A stretch of DNA of 64,000 bases from Citromicrobium sp. JLT1363 (GCF_000186705.1 NZ_AEUE01000004.1:186001-250000); one strand, 5' to 3'. Positions 37,222 through 45,950 are shown, numbered from the stretch's first letter. Translations and numbers: made by a program. Notes: generated by a model not told the origin, from the sequence alone.

Positions 37222-38502
37222 ATGCAAATCAGATCAATCCCGGCAGCGATGGCCATGGGCGCAGCACTGGCGGCGACCGCCTGCAGTGCCCAGGCAGCCG
37301 ACGCCGTGCAGCCCGTGCTGACCGACGGTTCGGTCCCTTATGCAAGATACGGCGCCTGGACCTTGTACCAGACCAGTACCGAGGCGTTCGACGGCGCGCT
37401 CACCTGTGCGGCGGTCGCCAATCTGCCCGGGTCCTACGATGCAATCCGCATCGAACGCGGGGCGGATGGATACGCTTTCGGCGTGAACGGTTTCGACCGC
37501 GCCAGCTTCGGTGAGAACGGCGAATATCCGCTGACCTACTGGTTCCACACCGAAACCCCGATTGCAGCCGAGGGCATGGGGCGATTCATCAAGGACCCGG
37601 CCTTTCCGGACGACGACTGGCTGAGCGCCTATGCCAGTATGGAGGATCTGAACGGCGATAGCCCGTTCAGCGATATCTACAGCGCGGACGAGATCACCTT
37701 CGAGATCGAGAATCCCGGCAATCGCACGGGCGAGGACGCGGTGCGGATGACCTTCCCGGTCGGCACCGGCGAGATCCTGCTGCGCGCGCTCGATCAATGC
37801 TACGAGATGGGACTGCGCTACGCCGAGAATACCGAGGGGCCGATTGCACCGTGCCGGGACGACGGCCTGCGCCTGCCGCTCAGCGGCCTGTGCGAAAGCG
37901 CGGCCAATGCGCTGATCGAAGTGGCCGATGGGCCCGAACCTCAGCTTGCTGCGGATTCCTGCGAATGGGCGCTCGGCGAAGCGTGGCTTTCCGGAATGAT
38001 GGTGCTCTATCGCGCCGCCGAGTGCAGCGACCGGGTCTCGCGGCTCTATGGCGGGGCGGGGGCGCATATGGCCCAGCTCGAACTGATCGAGACCGCCTAT
38101 GCCGAAGATGGCAGCGCCTTCGGCAAGCTGGAGGAACCGGCGCCCTACGCGGACGTGTTCACCCGCTTCAAAAACAGCCCGGCCGCCGATGTGACGGCAC
38201 GCGCGCTTTACGGCCTGCAGGGGCAGGTCGCCAAGAGCTGCGCGGCCCGCAAGTCGGACAGGGTGGCGGATGGCTATATTGTCGATGTCAGCAAGGCGGA
38301 GCGTGCCCGCCAGCCTCAGGACGAACCGCCCGCCAGCCTGTGCGGCGAATATGGTGCGGGTGAGGATGGCGATCTCTGGCGCGTCTTCCAGGGCCACGCC
38401 GCCTACCTGCGGCTGGGGCAGGATGCCTATCAGGACATCGACTATCGCAGCCTGACCCTGATCGAGCCCGATGGCGAGGGCGGCTGGAGGCTTGTGAGCT
38501 AA
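37222..38502 (+). CDS. exported two-domain protein, C-terminal domain paralogous to the 35784 lipoprotein
   Basis: The 426-residue protein has a signal peptide, probably cut after SAQA; a lipobox at Cys21 is weaker. The ATG is preceded by AAGGAGAATTCCC. The N-terminal domain (about 30-205) opens with GAWTLYQTS and has two cysteines (TCAAV, QCYEM). The C-terminal domain (about 215-426) repeats the six-Cys pattern of the protein at 35784 and its WRVFQGH...LGQDAY ending. Thus one domain occurs twice in the same operon. The function is unknown; periplasmic sensing or binding tied to the kinase is inferred from position. Confidence 0.78.
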   Translation: MQIRSIPAAMAMGAALAATACSAQAADAVQPVLTDGSVPYARYGAWTLYQTSTEAFDGALTCAAVANLPGSYDAIRIERGADGYAFGVNGFDRASFGENGEYPLTYWFHTETPIAAEGMGRFIKDPAFPDDDWLSAYASMEDLNGDSPFSDIYSADEITFEIENPGNRTGEDAVRMTFPVGTGEILLRALDQCYEMGLRYAENTEGPIAPCRDDGLRLPLSGLCESAANALIEVADGPEPQLAADSCEWALGEAWLSGMMVLYRAAECSDRVSRLYGGAGAHMAQLELIETAYAEDGSAFGKLEEPAPYADVFTRFKNSPAADVTARALYGLQGQVAKSCAARKSDRVADGYIVDVSKAERARQPQDEPPASLCGEYGAGEDGDLWRVFQGHAAYLRLGQDAYQDIDYRSLTLIEPDGEGGWRLVS

Positions 38503-38577
38503 CGAGGCGGGGGGAGGGGCCCGCCGTCATCATCCGCGCGGGTGAGGCGGCAGGCCCGATCGCCGGGCGCGCTTAAG

Positions 38578-38606
38578 TTGATAATGCGAGTTATTCGCAT
38601 TTACAT
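38578..38606 (+). promoter_or_regulatory. promoter overlapped by a Fur-like palindrome
   Basis: A -35-like TTGATA and a -10-like TTACAT are 17 bases apart. A perfect 7-bp palindrome, AATGCGA-GTTAT-TCGCATT (38583-38601), fills the spacer. With the leading TGATAATG it resembles a Fur operator, placed so that bound protein would block polymerase. It drives the small gene at 38661. Fur itself is inferred; another repressor could recognise the dyad. Confidence 0.6.
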
Positions 38607-38660
38607 GCACGGCGAGGGGCGCTAGGGCTGTGTCATCTTAATCAGGGACACGCACTCGCC

Positions 38661-39074
38661 ATGGCTTTCGATCTCGCTCTGCTGACCAGCACCCCCGATA
38701 TCCGCACCGTCGCACCGGTTCATGCGCGGCTGGTCCGCGCACTTCGCTACACGCATATCGCACGCAGGGCCCGCAGCTTCTGCTGCGACGATCTGGCCGA
38801 GCAGCTGGGCGCGCCGCTGGCGGTGCATGCCTTTCTCGTGTTCCTGGACGAGGCCGGGCGGGCTTGGCCCGAACCGATCTCGCTCAACCCGCCATGCCAG
38901 CCGCGCATGAGCTACGACGAGATGCTGCTGGTGGATTGCGCCACCGCCGCGGCGAAGAACGAACGCGAAGCCTTCGACGAATTTCTGCGCGACATGCTCG
39001 ATGCATCCGCGCGGCGTGGCCTGTGGAATGCTGCGCGCCGACTGATGATGCGGATGGTGGTCGTGCAGCAATAG
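38661..39074 (+). CDS. small cytoplasmic protein of unknown function behind a Fur-like promoter
   Basis: The 137-residue protein has no signal or membrane helix. It has four cysteines (FCCDD, PPCQP, VDCAT) and an Arg-rich C-terminal helix (ARRGLWNAARRLMMRM). I do not recognise a family. The ATG lies 55 bases downstream of the -10 element, with no strong ribosome site. The operator suggests induction when iron is scarce; the cysteines could bind iron or haem, but that is inference. It is a single-gene unit, followed by a 97-base gap. Confidence 0.7.
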   Translation: MAFDLALLTSTPDIRTVAPVHARLVRALRYTHIARRARSFCCDDLAEQLGAPLAVHAFLVFLDEAGRAWPEPISLNPPCQPRMSYDEMLLVDCATAAAKNEREAFDEFLRDMLDASARRGLWNAARRLMMRMVVVQQ

Positions 39075-39171
39075 CCGCCAGCGCGCTCCGGCGCCGCCAG
39101 ACAGGGCCGGATTTACCCCACGGTAACCATCGCAGGCCTAGACCGGCCCCATGCGAAGGGGCCCTGGCGCA

Positions 39172-40191
39172 GTGAAACTGATTATCCAGATACCGTGCTT
39201 GAACGAGGAAGAGACGCTTCCTCAGACGCTGGTCGATCTGCCGCGCCAGATCCCGGGGATCGACAAGGTCGAAATCCTCATCATCGATGACGGGTCGAGC
39301 GACCGCACGGTCGAGGTCGCGCGCCGCTTCGGGGTGCACCATATCGTGCGCAACGGCACCAATCGCGGCCTTGCGCGCAGCTTCTCGCGCGGGATCGAGG
39401 AGGCGCTGCGGCAGGGTGCGGACATCATCGTCAACACCGATGGCGACAACCAGTATCGCGGGGCGGATATTGCCAAGCTGGTCGCGCCCATCGTCGCGGG
39501 TGAGGCGGACATCGTGATCGGCGACCGGCAGACGCAGGCAATCGCCCATTTCTCTCGCGGCAAGAAGCTGCTGCAGCGGCTGGGCAGCTATGCCGTCTCC
39601 ACGCTTGCGGGAACGCGCGTGCCCGATGCCGTATCGGGCTTTCGCGCCATCAGCCGCGAGGCGGCGATCAAGACCAACATCGTCTCCCCCTTCAGCTACA
39701 CGATCGAAACCGTGCTGCAGGCGGGTCGCAGGAAGATGACCATCCGGTCCGTTCCCGTGGCCACCAATGCCAAGACGCGCGAAAGCCGCCTGTTCACCAA
39801 TATCCCGAATTTCGTGACCCGCCAGCTCAAGACGCTGCTGCAGATGTACGTGATGTATTCGCCGCTGCGCGCCTTCAGCTCGCTGGGGCTGGGGCTCGCG
39901 CTGGTGGGCATCGCGCCGATCCTGCGCTTCGTGTGGTTCTACGCGACCGGCGACGGCTCTGGCCACCTGCAATCGCTGGTGCTGGGCGGTGTATTGTGCG
40001 TGATGGCCTTCATCGCCTTCACCGCCGGGCTTCTGGCGGACGTGGTCAGCCGCAACCGGCAACTGCTCGAGCTGACGCTGGAAAAGGTCCGGCGGCTGGA
40101 ACTGGCGCTGGACGAGCCGGACAGCGAACCCGCGCCGCTGCCCGAAGAGGGCGACACCCCGCCGCCCGTTGCGCTGCGCGCAAAGGGCTGA
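39172..40191 (+). CDS. family 2 glycosyltransferase (polyprenyl-phosphate type) with C-terminal membrane helices
   Basis: This GT-A enzyme of about 339 residues shows LIIQIPCLNEEETLP at the N-terminus, IIDDGSSDRT for nucleotide sugar binding and the DxD-like NTDGDNQY near residue 90. Two C-terminal membrane helices lie around residues 225-290. It probably transfers a sugar to undecaprenyl phosphate on the inner face of the membrane. GTG giving KLIIQIPC is preferred, with AAGGGG ten bases upstream; an in-frame ATG seven codons earlier is possible. The gene leads a set with a membrane glycosyltransferase and a flippase-like protein. Confidence 0.87.
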   Translation: MKLIIQIPCLNEEETLPQTLVDLPRQIPGIDKVEILIIDDGSSDRTVEVARRFGVHHIVRNGTNRGLARSFSRGIEEALRQGADIIVNTDGDNQYRGADIAKLVAPIVAGEADIVIGDRQTQAIAHFSRGKKLLQRLGSYAVSTLAGTRVPDAVSGFRAISREAAIKTNIVSPFSYTIETVLQAGRRKMTIRSVPVATNAKTRESRLFTNIPNFVTRQLKTLLQMYVMYSPLRAFSSLGLGLALVGIAPILRFVWFYATGDGSGHLQSLVLGGVLCVMAFIAFTAGLLADVVSRNRQLLELTLEKVRRLELALDEPDSEPAPLPEEGDTPPPVALRAKG

Positions 40192-40194
40192 GCC

Positions 40195-41868
40195 TTGACC
40201 GGAACCGCCGCCGACGCCCCGGCGCCTGCGCAGGCGGGCTCTCTTTTCGCCGGACGCGAGCGTGCGATTGCCTGTGCCGCGCTCGCCTTCGTGGGTGTGC
40301 TGCAGGCCATCCTGCTGACGCACAAGGGGATCAACTGGGACGAGTTTTTCCACCTCACCGAAATCTACCGGTTCCGGGCAGGCACGCTCACCCATCCGCT
40401 GCAGACCTTCTGGGTTCGCCCGCTGAGCTGGGTTGCGGACACGGGCGGAACCTCGGTCGACCAGATCATCCTGATCCGCCTTTTCATGCTGCTGGCCGCC
40501 TTTGCGACCGCCGCCGGGATTTTCGCAATCGCCCGCCGCTTCGCTGGAACGACGCCCGCGCTGCTATGCGCGATGGCGTACCTCACCGCAGGCTATGTCT
40601 TCACGCAGGCCTTTGCCTATCGCGCCGATCCGCTGGCGGCGGCGTGCCTCGTCTGGGTGATGTGGATTGCCGGGGCGCAGCGGCTTTCGTGGGGCAAGGT
40701 CGCGCTGGGTGCCGCGCTGACCGGGCTTGCGGGGCTGTTCACGATCAAGAGCGCCTTCTGGGTGATCCCGATAGGCGGCTACGCGCTATGGGCGTTGTGG
40801 CCCATGGTCCGCCGACAGCAGGTTTCGCGCATCATCCGGCTGGCAGTGCTGGCGGGCGGCGGCGCGGCGCTGTTCGCCATCGCGCTTGCGCTGCACGGGG
40901 CGGGTCTGCCGAGCGATACCGCAGAGGCTTCGGCCAGGGGGCTGGGCTCCGCCGGATCGGTCGTCTTTTCCGAAGGCCTGTTCCCGCAGGGGCGCTTCCT
41001 GCTGCGCCAGATTGCCATGGGGCTGCCCTTCGCCGCGCTCGCGCTGCTGGCGATCCGCGAATGGCGGCGGGAAGAGCCCTCGTGGCGCGGGCTGATCCTG
41101 CTGGCCGGGCTGTATGGAATGCTGCTGAGCCTGGTGGTCTATCGCAACGCCTACCCGTATTTCTATGTCTTCCTTCTGCCGCCGGTCGCCATCGCGCTCG
41201 CCCCGATCCTGCGCCAGGCGACGGCGCGCGGTTCTGCACCGCTCTATGCCGCTATCTTCGCCGCAAATGCCGCGATCCTCTTCATGCTGGACCCGGCAGA
41301 GCCGCTGCCCAACCAGCGCATCGTGCAGCAAGGCGTGCGCGAGGTCTTCCCGCAGCCCGTCACCTATATCGATTTCAGCGGGCATATCGGCGACTATCCG
41401 CGCGCGGTCGATTTTATGACCTCCGGCTGGGGCCTCAGGAAATACCGCGAGCGGGGCGTGGCCGAGATCAGCGAGAAGGCGCAGGCCGAGCCGATTCCCT
41501 TCCTGCTCGACAATCACTGGGTGCTGACCGCCGCGATCACCGGGCAGTCCGCGCCCGAAGAGCTGCTGCCCGAAGACGCGCGCTTCATTCGCGAGAATTA
41601 CGTCCACCACTGGGGGCCGCTTTTCGTTGCCGGCAAGCATGTTAGGCCGGGAAGCTCGACGATCCGCATCGAGGTGCCGGGAGCTTATACGGTGGAAGAT
41701 GCCGCAGTCCGCATTGCCGGGCGCGATGTCGCCGTTGGTGAGGCTCTCAGCCTGCCGCGCGGCGAATACCGCGTTGTTACTCAGGACGCGGCGACCCTGC
41801 GCTGGGGCGACGATCTGCCCCGGCCGGCCATCGCGCCGCCGGGCGGCATGATGATGTCGGACTACTAG
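40195..41868 (+). CDS. polytopic membrane protein, GT-C (ArnT/PMT-like) glycosyltransferase
   Basis: The 557-residue protein has about ten membrane helices over residues 20-380 and a soluble C-terminal part. An acidic first loop (GINWDEFFH) is typical of GT-C transferases that use polyprenyl-phosphate sugars on the outer face. TTG is the start, three bases after the previous stop and the only start that keeps the first helix whole. It would use the lipid-linked sugar made by the upstream GT2 enzyme. The acceptor (lipid, glycan or protein) is unknown. Confidence 0.78.
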   Translation: MTGTAADAPAPAQAGSLFAGRERAIACAALAFVGVLQAILLTHKGINWDEFFHLTEIYRFRAGTLTHPLQTFWVRPLSWVADTGGTSVDQIILIRLFMLLAAFATAAGIFAIARRFAGTTPALLCAMAYLTAGYVFTQAFAYRADPLAAACLVWVMWIAGAQRLSWGKVALGAALTGLAGLFTIKSAFWVIPIGGYALWALWPMVRRQQVSRIIRLAVLAGGGAALFAIALALHGAGLPSDTAEASARGLGSAGSVVFSEGLFPQGRFLLRQIAMGLPFAALALLAIREWRREEPSWRGLILLAGLYGMLLSLVVYRNAYPYFYVFLLPPVAIALAPILRQATARGSAPLYAAIFAANAAILFMLDPAEPLPNQRIVQQGVREVFPQPVTYIDFSGHIGDYPRAVDFMTSGWGLRKYRERGVAEISEKAQAEPIPFLLDNHWVLTAAITGQSAPEELLPEDARFIRENYVHHWGPLFVAGKHVRPGSSTIRIEVPGAYTVEDAAVRIAGRDVAVGEALSLPRGEYRVVTQDAATLRWGDDLPRPAIAPPGGMMMSDY

Positions 41869-41870
41869 CC

Positions 41871-42785
41871 GTGAAGCCGCTCGCCTCATCCGATTTCGTG
41901 GCTGACCGAGGGATCGCCGGCCGGATCGCCGCACGGCTGGTGCCTGCGGTGAGGGCGACGCGCGGCTTCTTCGCGCGCCGCCGCAGGCTTGCGATGGCCA
42001 TTGCGAGCATCCTGTTCGTCGGCGGCCTCGCGTGGGCAGTCGAGAGCGCGGGCATCGCGCTGGCGCAGATCGAGGGACAATGGCTGGCCGCAGTCCTCGC
42101 GCTCGGCTTTCTGGGCGTGATCCTCAACGGCATCGAACTCAGCCGCTGCGCCGGGGCGCTGGGCAAGAAAATCCCCGCGCCGGAGGCGATCAACCTTTCC
42201 AGCGTGGGCATCCTGTCCAACCTGTTGCCGATCCCGGCAAGTGCGCTGGTGCGCGGCGGCGCGCTGATGGCGACCGGTGCCACGCTGGCGCAAAGCGGAC
42301 GCATCCTGCTTTACGTTGGCCTGCTGCGGCTGTCGGTGGCGGGGGCGATTACCGGCCTTGCGCTGACCTCCGGCCCGCTCGGCTGGCCGGTTGTTGCGGG
42401 CAGTTGCCTGGCGAGCGCGATCCTGTTCGCGCTGATCGCGCAGGTTGGCGGTATCATATCGGCCTTGCGCCTGCTTGGGTTGCGGATCGCCATGCTGGCG
42501 GGAATCGCGATTCAGCTGTGGTTCTGTTTCCGGGCGCTGGGGGCGAATGCGGGGCTGGCAGACGCCGCGCTTCAGTCGATCGCGCCCGTGGTGGGATCCG
42601 CCGTCGGCATCGTGCCGGGCGGGCTGGGCGTGTCCGAGGCGATCGGCGCTGCGCTGGCCCTGCTGGTCAGCGGGTCGTCCGCGATGGCCTTCGCCGCTCT
42701 CGCTCTCAACCGGTTGGTGGGATACGCCTGCGCCGGGCTGACCGTGCTGGCGTTTCAGGCCCGCAAGGCCATGGGCGGGCGCTAG
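41871..42785 (+). CDS. flippase-like membrane protein (lysylphosphatidylglycerol synthase TM/UPF0104 type)
   Basis: The 304-residue protein has about seven membrane helices from residue 40 on. The C-terminal part has the GIVPGGLGVSEAIGAALALL motif of the LPG_synthase_TM/AglD-like family, associated with lipid-linked sugar movement or glycosylation. GTG is the start, two bases after the previous stop. The three-gene set 39172-42785 forms one operon, ending four bases into the convergent galE gene. Confidence 0.8.
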   Translation: MKPLASSDFVADRGIAGRIAARLVPAVRATRGFFARRRRLAMAIASILFVGGLAWAVESAGIALAQIEGQWLAAVLALGFLGVILNGIELSRCAGALGKKIPAPEAINLSSVGILSNLLPIPASALVRGGALMATGATLAQSGRILLYVGLLRLSVAGAITGLALTSGPLGWPVVAGSCLASAILFALIAQVGGIISALRLLGLRIAMLAGIAIQLWFCFRALGANAGLADAALQSIAPVVGSAVGIVPGGLGVSEAIGAALALLVSGSSAMAFAALALNRLVGYACAGLTVLAFQARKAMGGR

Positions 42786-43891
42786 GCTTCAGGCGCCGAG
42801 CGGCGGATGGTGGCCAGCTTCTGCTCCCACGCCAGCGCATGTTCGATGATCGTGTCCAGCCGGTCGTAGCGCGGGGTCCACGGCACGGTCCTGCGCAGCA
42901 GCGAACTGTCGGCGACCAGTTTGGCCGGATCGCCATCGCGGCGTCCGGCGAAGACACGCTCGATCCGCCCGCCGGTTACCCGATCGACCGCATCGAGCAC
43001 TTCGAGCACGGAGAAACCGCGCCCATAGCCGCAGTTCATCGTCAGCGAGCGCTCGGGCTCGGCCATTAGCGCGTCGAGCGCGAGCACGTGTGCCTGGGCC
43101 AGATCGCTGACATGGATGTAATCGCGCACACCGGTCCCGTCCGGCGTGTCGTAGTCCGTCCCGAACACGCTCACCGCCTCGCGCTTGCCCAGCGCTGCTT
43201 CCACCGCGACCTTGATGAGGTGCGTTGCTCCGGCGGTGGACTGGCCGGTGCGCGCCAGCGGGTCCGCGCCCGCGACATTGAAGTAGCGCAGCGCGCAGTA
43301 GTTGAACGGATAGGCATGGGCCGCGTCCGCCAGCATCTGCTCGGTCATCAGCTTGGACCAGCCATAGGGATTGATCGGCTGCGTCGGCGTCCGCTCGGTC
43401 ACCGGCGACACTTCGGGCACGCCGTAGGTCGCTGCGGTGGAACTGAACAGGATATGCGGCACCTTGGCAGCGACTGCTGCCTCGATCAGGCCGCGGCTCT
43501 TGCCGGTGTTGTTCTCGTAGTACCACAGCGGCCTGGCGACCGATTCCGGCACGATGATCGAGCCCGCGAAATGCATGATCGCACCTGCGCCATCGCCCAT
43601 GCCCTGCTCGGCGAAGATGCGCGCCAGCAGGTCGGTATCGGCAATGTCGCCGTGATAGAAGGGCACGTCCTCGGGAACGGCGAAGCGGAACCCCGTGCTG
43701 AGGTTATCGACCACCACCGCCTTGCGGCCTGCGTCGCGCAGCGCGTGGACCGCATGGCTGCCGATGTACCCCGCACCGCCGGTAACGAGAATGGGCGCGG
43801 CGGCGGCGGAGCCGATGCTCGCAGTGCGCGTGCTGCCCGCGCTCGCGTGGGGCGTGCCGGGGGCAGAAGCGGAGGGCCGTTCACCTTGCAT
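42782..43891 (-). CDS. galE: UDP-glucose 4-epimerase GalE
   Basis: The 369-residue short-chain dehydrogenase/epimerase has the NAD motif VTGGAGYIGSHAVHAL, the catalytic Ser/Thr in FSSTAATYG, YGWSK for the Tyr-x-x-x-Lys pair and RYFNVAGA for the substrate loop. It interconverts UDP-glucose and UDP-galactose, feeding glycan synthesis by the convergent glycosyltransferase operon. The first 33 residues are an Ala/Ser-rich extension not typical of GalE; the true start could lie nearer the NAD motif, but no ATG is available there. Confidence 0.92.
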   Translation of the reverse strand: MQGERPSASAPGTPHASAGSTRTASIGSAAAAPILVTGGAGYIGSHAVHALRDAGRKAVVVDNLSTGFRFAVPEDVPFYHGDIADTDLLARIFAEQGMGDGAGAIMHFAGSIIVPESVARPLWYYENNTGKSRGLIEAAVAAKVPHILFSSTAATYGVPEVSPVTERTPTQPINPYGWSKLMTEQMLADAAHAYPFNYCALRYFNVAGADPLARTGQSTAGATHLIKVAVEAALGKREAVSVFGTDYDTPDGTGVRDYIHVSDLAQAHVLALDALMAEPERSLTMNCGYGRGFSVLEVLDAVDRVTGGRIERVFAGRRDGDPAKLVADSSLLRRTVPWTPRYDRLDTIIEHALAWEQKLATIRRSAPEA

Positions 43892-43945
43892 GCGCCCTCC
43901 TTAGGCCGATACCTGTTTCCAAGAATTTAAGGTGCCGATGGCCCG

Positions 43946-44920
43946 TCAGGCCCGCGGCAGGTCACCCGCGTCCGCGACCACGACATTGCTGGTCCCTTCC
44001 AGAACCGCGCGTTCGTGCGCCAGGTCGGCGGCCCGCATGGCGAGCGACGGATTGGCGAAATCGAACACGTGGGCCACGCCGATATGCATGTCAATCATGC
44101 CCAGCGCCTCGTTGGAAAACTTGTCGTGCCAGCGCCGCGCCGAGAGATCGGCGATGCTTTGTTCCAGCACCGCGCGGAACTGCGAAATGGTGATCCCGCG
44201 CGCCATCATGACGAACTCCGAACCGGACTTGCGCGCGCTGTAGCATTCGCCCTTCGTCGCGTAGGAGAGCGTGGTCGCAACGCGTTCGAGCAGGCGCTGC
44301 GCGGTGCGCATGCCGTGGCTCTGCACGATCTTCTCGATCCGGCTGACCGAGCAGATCGCTACCGAGAGCGGCTCCACCTCGTTGCGCGCGATGCGGTAGT
44401 TTCTCTCCAGCTCTTCTTCGAAACTCGCGCGGTCGGGCAGGGCCAGATCGAATGCCTTGCCCGTGCCTTCGGGCGTCCGGCCTGCGTCATCGTCGCGATG
44501 GCGGCGGTTCGGCACATCGCCGCGGGCTTCCTCGCGCGGTCCGGTCTGGCGCCCTTCGACCCGGTCGACCCGGTCGGCCACGAAGCCCAGGCCCTCGGCG
44601 ATCTGGTCCATCCGGCTGGCGAGACGTGCGAAGGCATCCTCCGCCACAACCGGCGCGGCTGGCGCGCCGCGCGCTTCGTGGATGGAAACGATATTGCCTT
44701 GCGCACCCTCCGGCGAGGAATAGGTCCGCCAGAAGGCCTTGATCAGGCTTTCGAGCGTCAGCCCCTCGCCGCTTTCCACGATGATATCCGCGATCCGCGC
44801 CATCGTTTCGTGGATCTGGCCCTCGCCGGTCGATTGGCTCCCAGAAAACCCGTCGGGTACCGACGCGAGCATCGGCGCATCGTGGTTAATCCGTTCGGCG
44901 GCTCCGAATGTGTGTTGCAT
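43946..44920 (-). CDS. degenerate GGDEF-domain protein
   Basis: The 324-residue soluble protein has an N-terminal helical region (about 35-75), an acidic/basic variable linker (about 110-155) and a GGDEF-fold domain (about 160-320). The active-site loop reads RKSGSEF in place of RxGGDEF, and the metal-binding first strand is ICSVSRIEKI, lacking the usual Asp. Cyclase activity is therefore unlikely; it may be a GTP- or c-di-GMP-binding regulator or a scaffold. It is divergent from the LuxR-type regulator at 45243. Confidence 0.8.
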   Translation of the reverse strand: MQHTFGAAERINHDAPMLASVPDGFSGSQSTGEGQIHETMARIADIIVESGEGLTLESLIKAFWRTYSSPEGAQGNIVSIHEARGAPAAPVVAEDAFARLASRMDQIAEGLGFVADRVDRVEGRQTGPREEARGDVPNRRHRDDDAGRTPEGTGKAFDLALPDRASFEEELERNYRIARNEVEPLSVAICSVSRIEKIVQSHGMRTAQRLLERVATTLSYATKGECYSARKSGSEFVMMARGITISQFRAVLEQSIADLSARRWHDKFSNEALGMIDMHIGVAHVFDFANPSLAMRAADLAHERAVLEGTSNVVVADAGDLPRA

Positions 44921-45242
44921 GTTACTTCCCCCTGAAGATCAGAACGACAGGGCGAGACGGCTTTTTAGATGTGCTGTTTCGAAGGGGCGGATCGAAACGG
45001 ACGACTGCCCGAATGCCCCGGGCGGTGGTTAGACGCGCACGCCCGCCCTCACGCAGGGGCAATCTGCATCCGAAATGAACTCACCGCAGACGCAAGGATA
45101 CGGAGGCTGCACCGGGGCCGCTCACGAAGGCGGGCTGCCGGAATAGCTCCACATTGGTAGTACCTCGTATTTCTGCGAGCCGCATAAACGCGGATGTTCC
45201 CCGGCGAAGGCCCGCCACGGCCTGGCTACGGGGGAATGGGAG
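44921..45242. other. 322-base divergent intergenic region
   Basis: No convincing gene is seen here. It separates the divergent degenerate GGDEF gene and the LuxR-type regulator and should hold both promoters, but I could not place clear -35/-10 pairs. A GGGGGAA-rich end supplies the ribosome sites on both sides. Short inverted segments occur without notable length. Confidence 0.5.
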
Positions 45243-45866
45243 ATGAGCGATAGACTGGGGCTGATCGAGCCGGACGACGCCTTGCGCAGGCAAATGCTGG
45301 GCGAACTGGGCGATGCGGGGTTTCATGCCGAGCCTTTCGAGGGGCTGCGAGAATTCCTGCAGTATCGCAGCCGCGGCGATTATGCCGTGCTCGTGAATGA
45401 CGAGACGGTGGACGTGCTGGCGGTGCGCGAAAGCCTGTGCAGGGAAGGGGACTGGCTGGCGGTGATCGCCTATTGCCCGGCCCCGAACCTGCGCCGGATC
45501 GTGGCGGTGATGCGCGGCGGGGGCTATGATTACTTCTCCCTGCCGCTCGACACGGCCACGCTTGCGCGCAGCCTGTCCCAGCTGAGACAGGCCAAGAGCC
45601 CCTTTGCCGCTGCCCGCCAGAGGGCGGCGCAAGCGCGCATCAAGCTGGCCGCCCTCTCCCCGCGCGAGGCGGAAGTGCTGGCCAACATGGCGGAAGGGCG
45701 GTCCAACAAGACCATCGGCATCGATCTGGGGATCAGCCCGCGCACGGTCGAAATCCATCGCGCCAACATGCTCTCCAAGCTGGGCGTCCACTCTTCGACC
45801 GAGGCCTTGCGGATGTTCTACGAACACGCATTGCTGGAAGGCGAGGCCGCCGTGCCGGGCGAGTAA
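45243..45866 (+). CDS. LuxR-family regulator with a degenerate receiver domain
   Basis: The 207-residue protein has a receiver-like fold at 1-120 and an HTH at about 140-200 (LSPREAEVLANMAEG, then GISPRTVEIHRANM). This FixJ-like HTH is intact. In the receiver the acidic pair is shifted (EPDD) and the phospho-acceptor strand reads YAVLVNDE. The conserved Lys after strand 5 is replaced by Leu (YFSLPLD). Phosphorylation is doubtful, so it may act constitutively or bind a ligand. The ATG follows GGGAATGGGAG. It precedes the acyl-CoA dehydrogenase operon and could regulate it. Confidence 0.85.
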   Translation: MSDRLGLIEPDDALRRQMLGELGDAGFHAEPFEGLREFLQYRSRGDYAVLVNDETVDVLAVRESLCREGDWLAVIAYCPAPNLRRIVAVMRGGGYDYFSLPLDTATLARSLSQLRQAKSPFAAARQRAAQARIKLAALSPREAEVLANMAEGRSNKTIGIDLGISPRTVEIHRANMLSKLGVHSSTEALRMFYEHALLEGEAAVPGE

Positions 45867-45932
45867 CGCACGTTCTCGGCGCGCGGCAGGGTGGGCCCTC
45901 GCCGCGCAGGCATATAACGTCCATATTTCCCC

Positions 45933-45950
45933 TTTACGGAAGCGTAAAGC
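45933..45950. promoter_or_regulatory. perfect inverted repeat upstream of the acyl-CoA dehydrogenase operon
   Basis: CTTTACG-GAAG-CGTAAAG has perfect 7-bp arms. It ends 46 bases before the ATG of the first dehydrogenase, so it sits in the core promoter region. It is a typical size for a TetR- or MerR-family repressor that senses acyl-CoAs. The cognate regulator is not identified. Confidence 0.6.
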
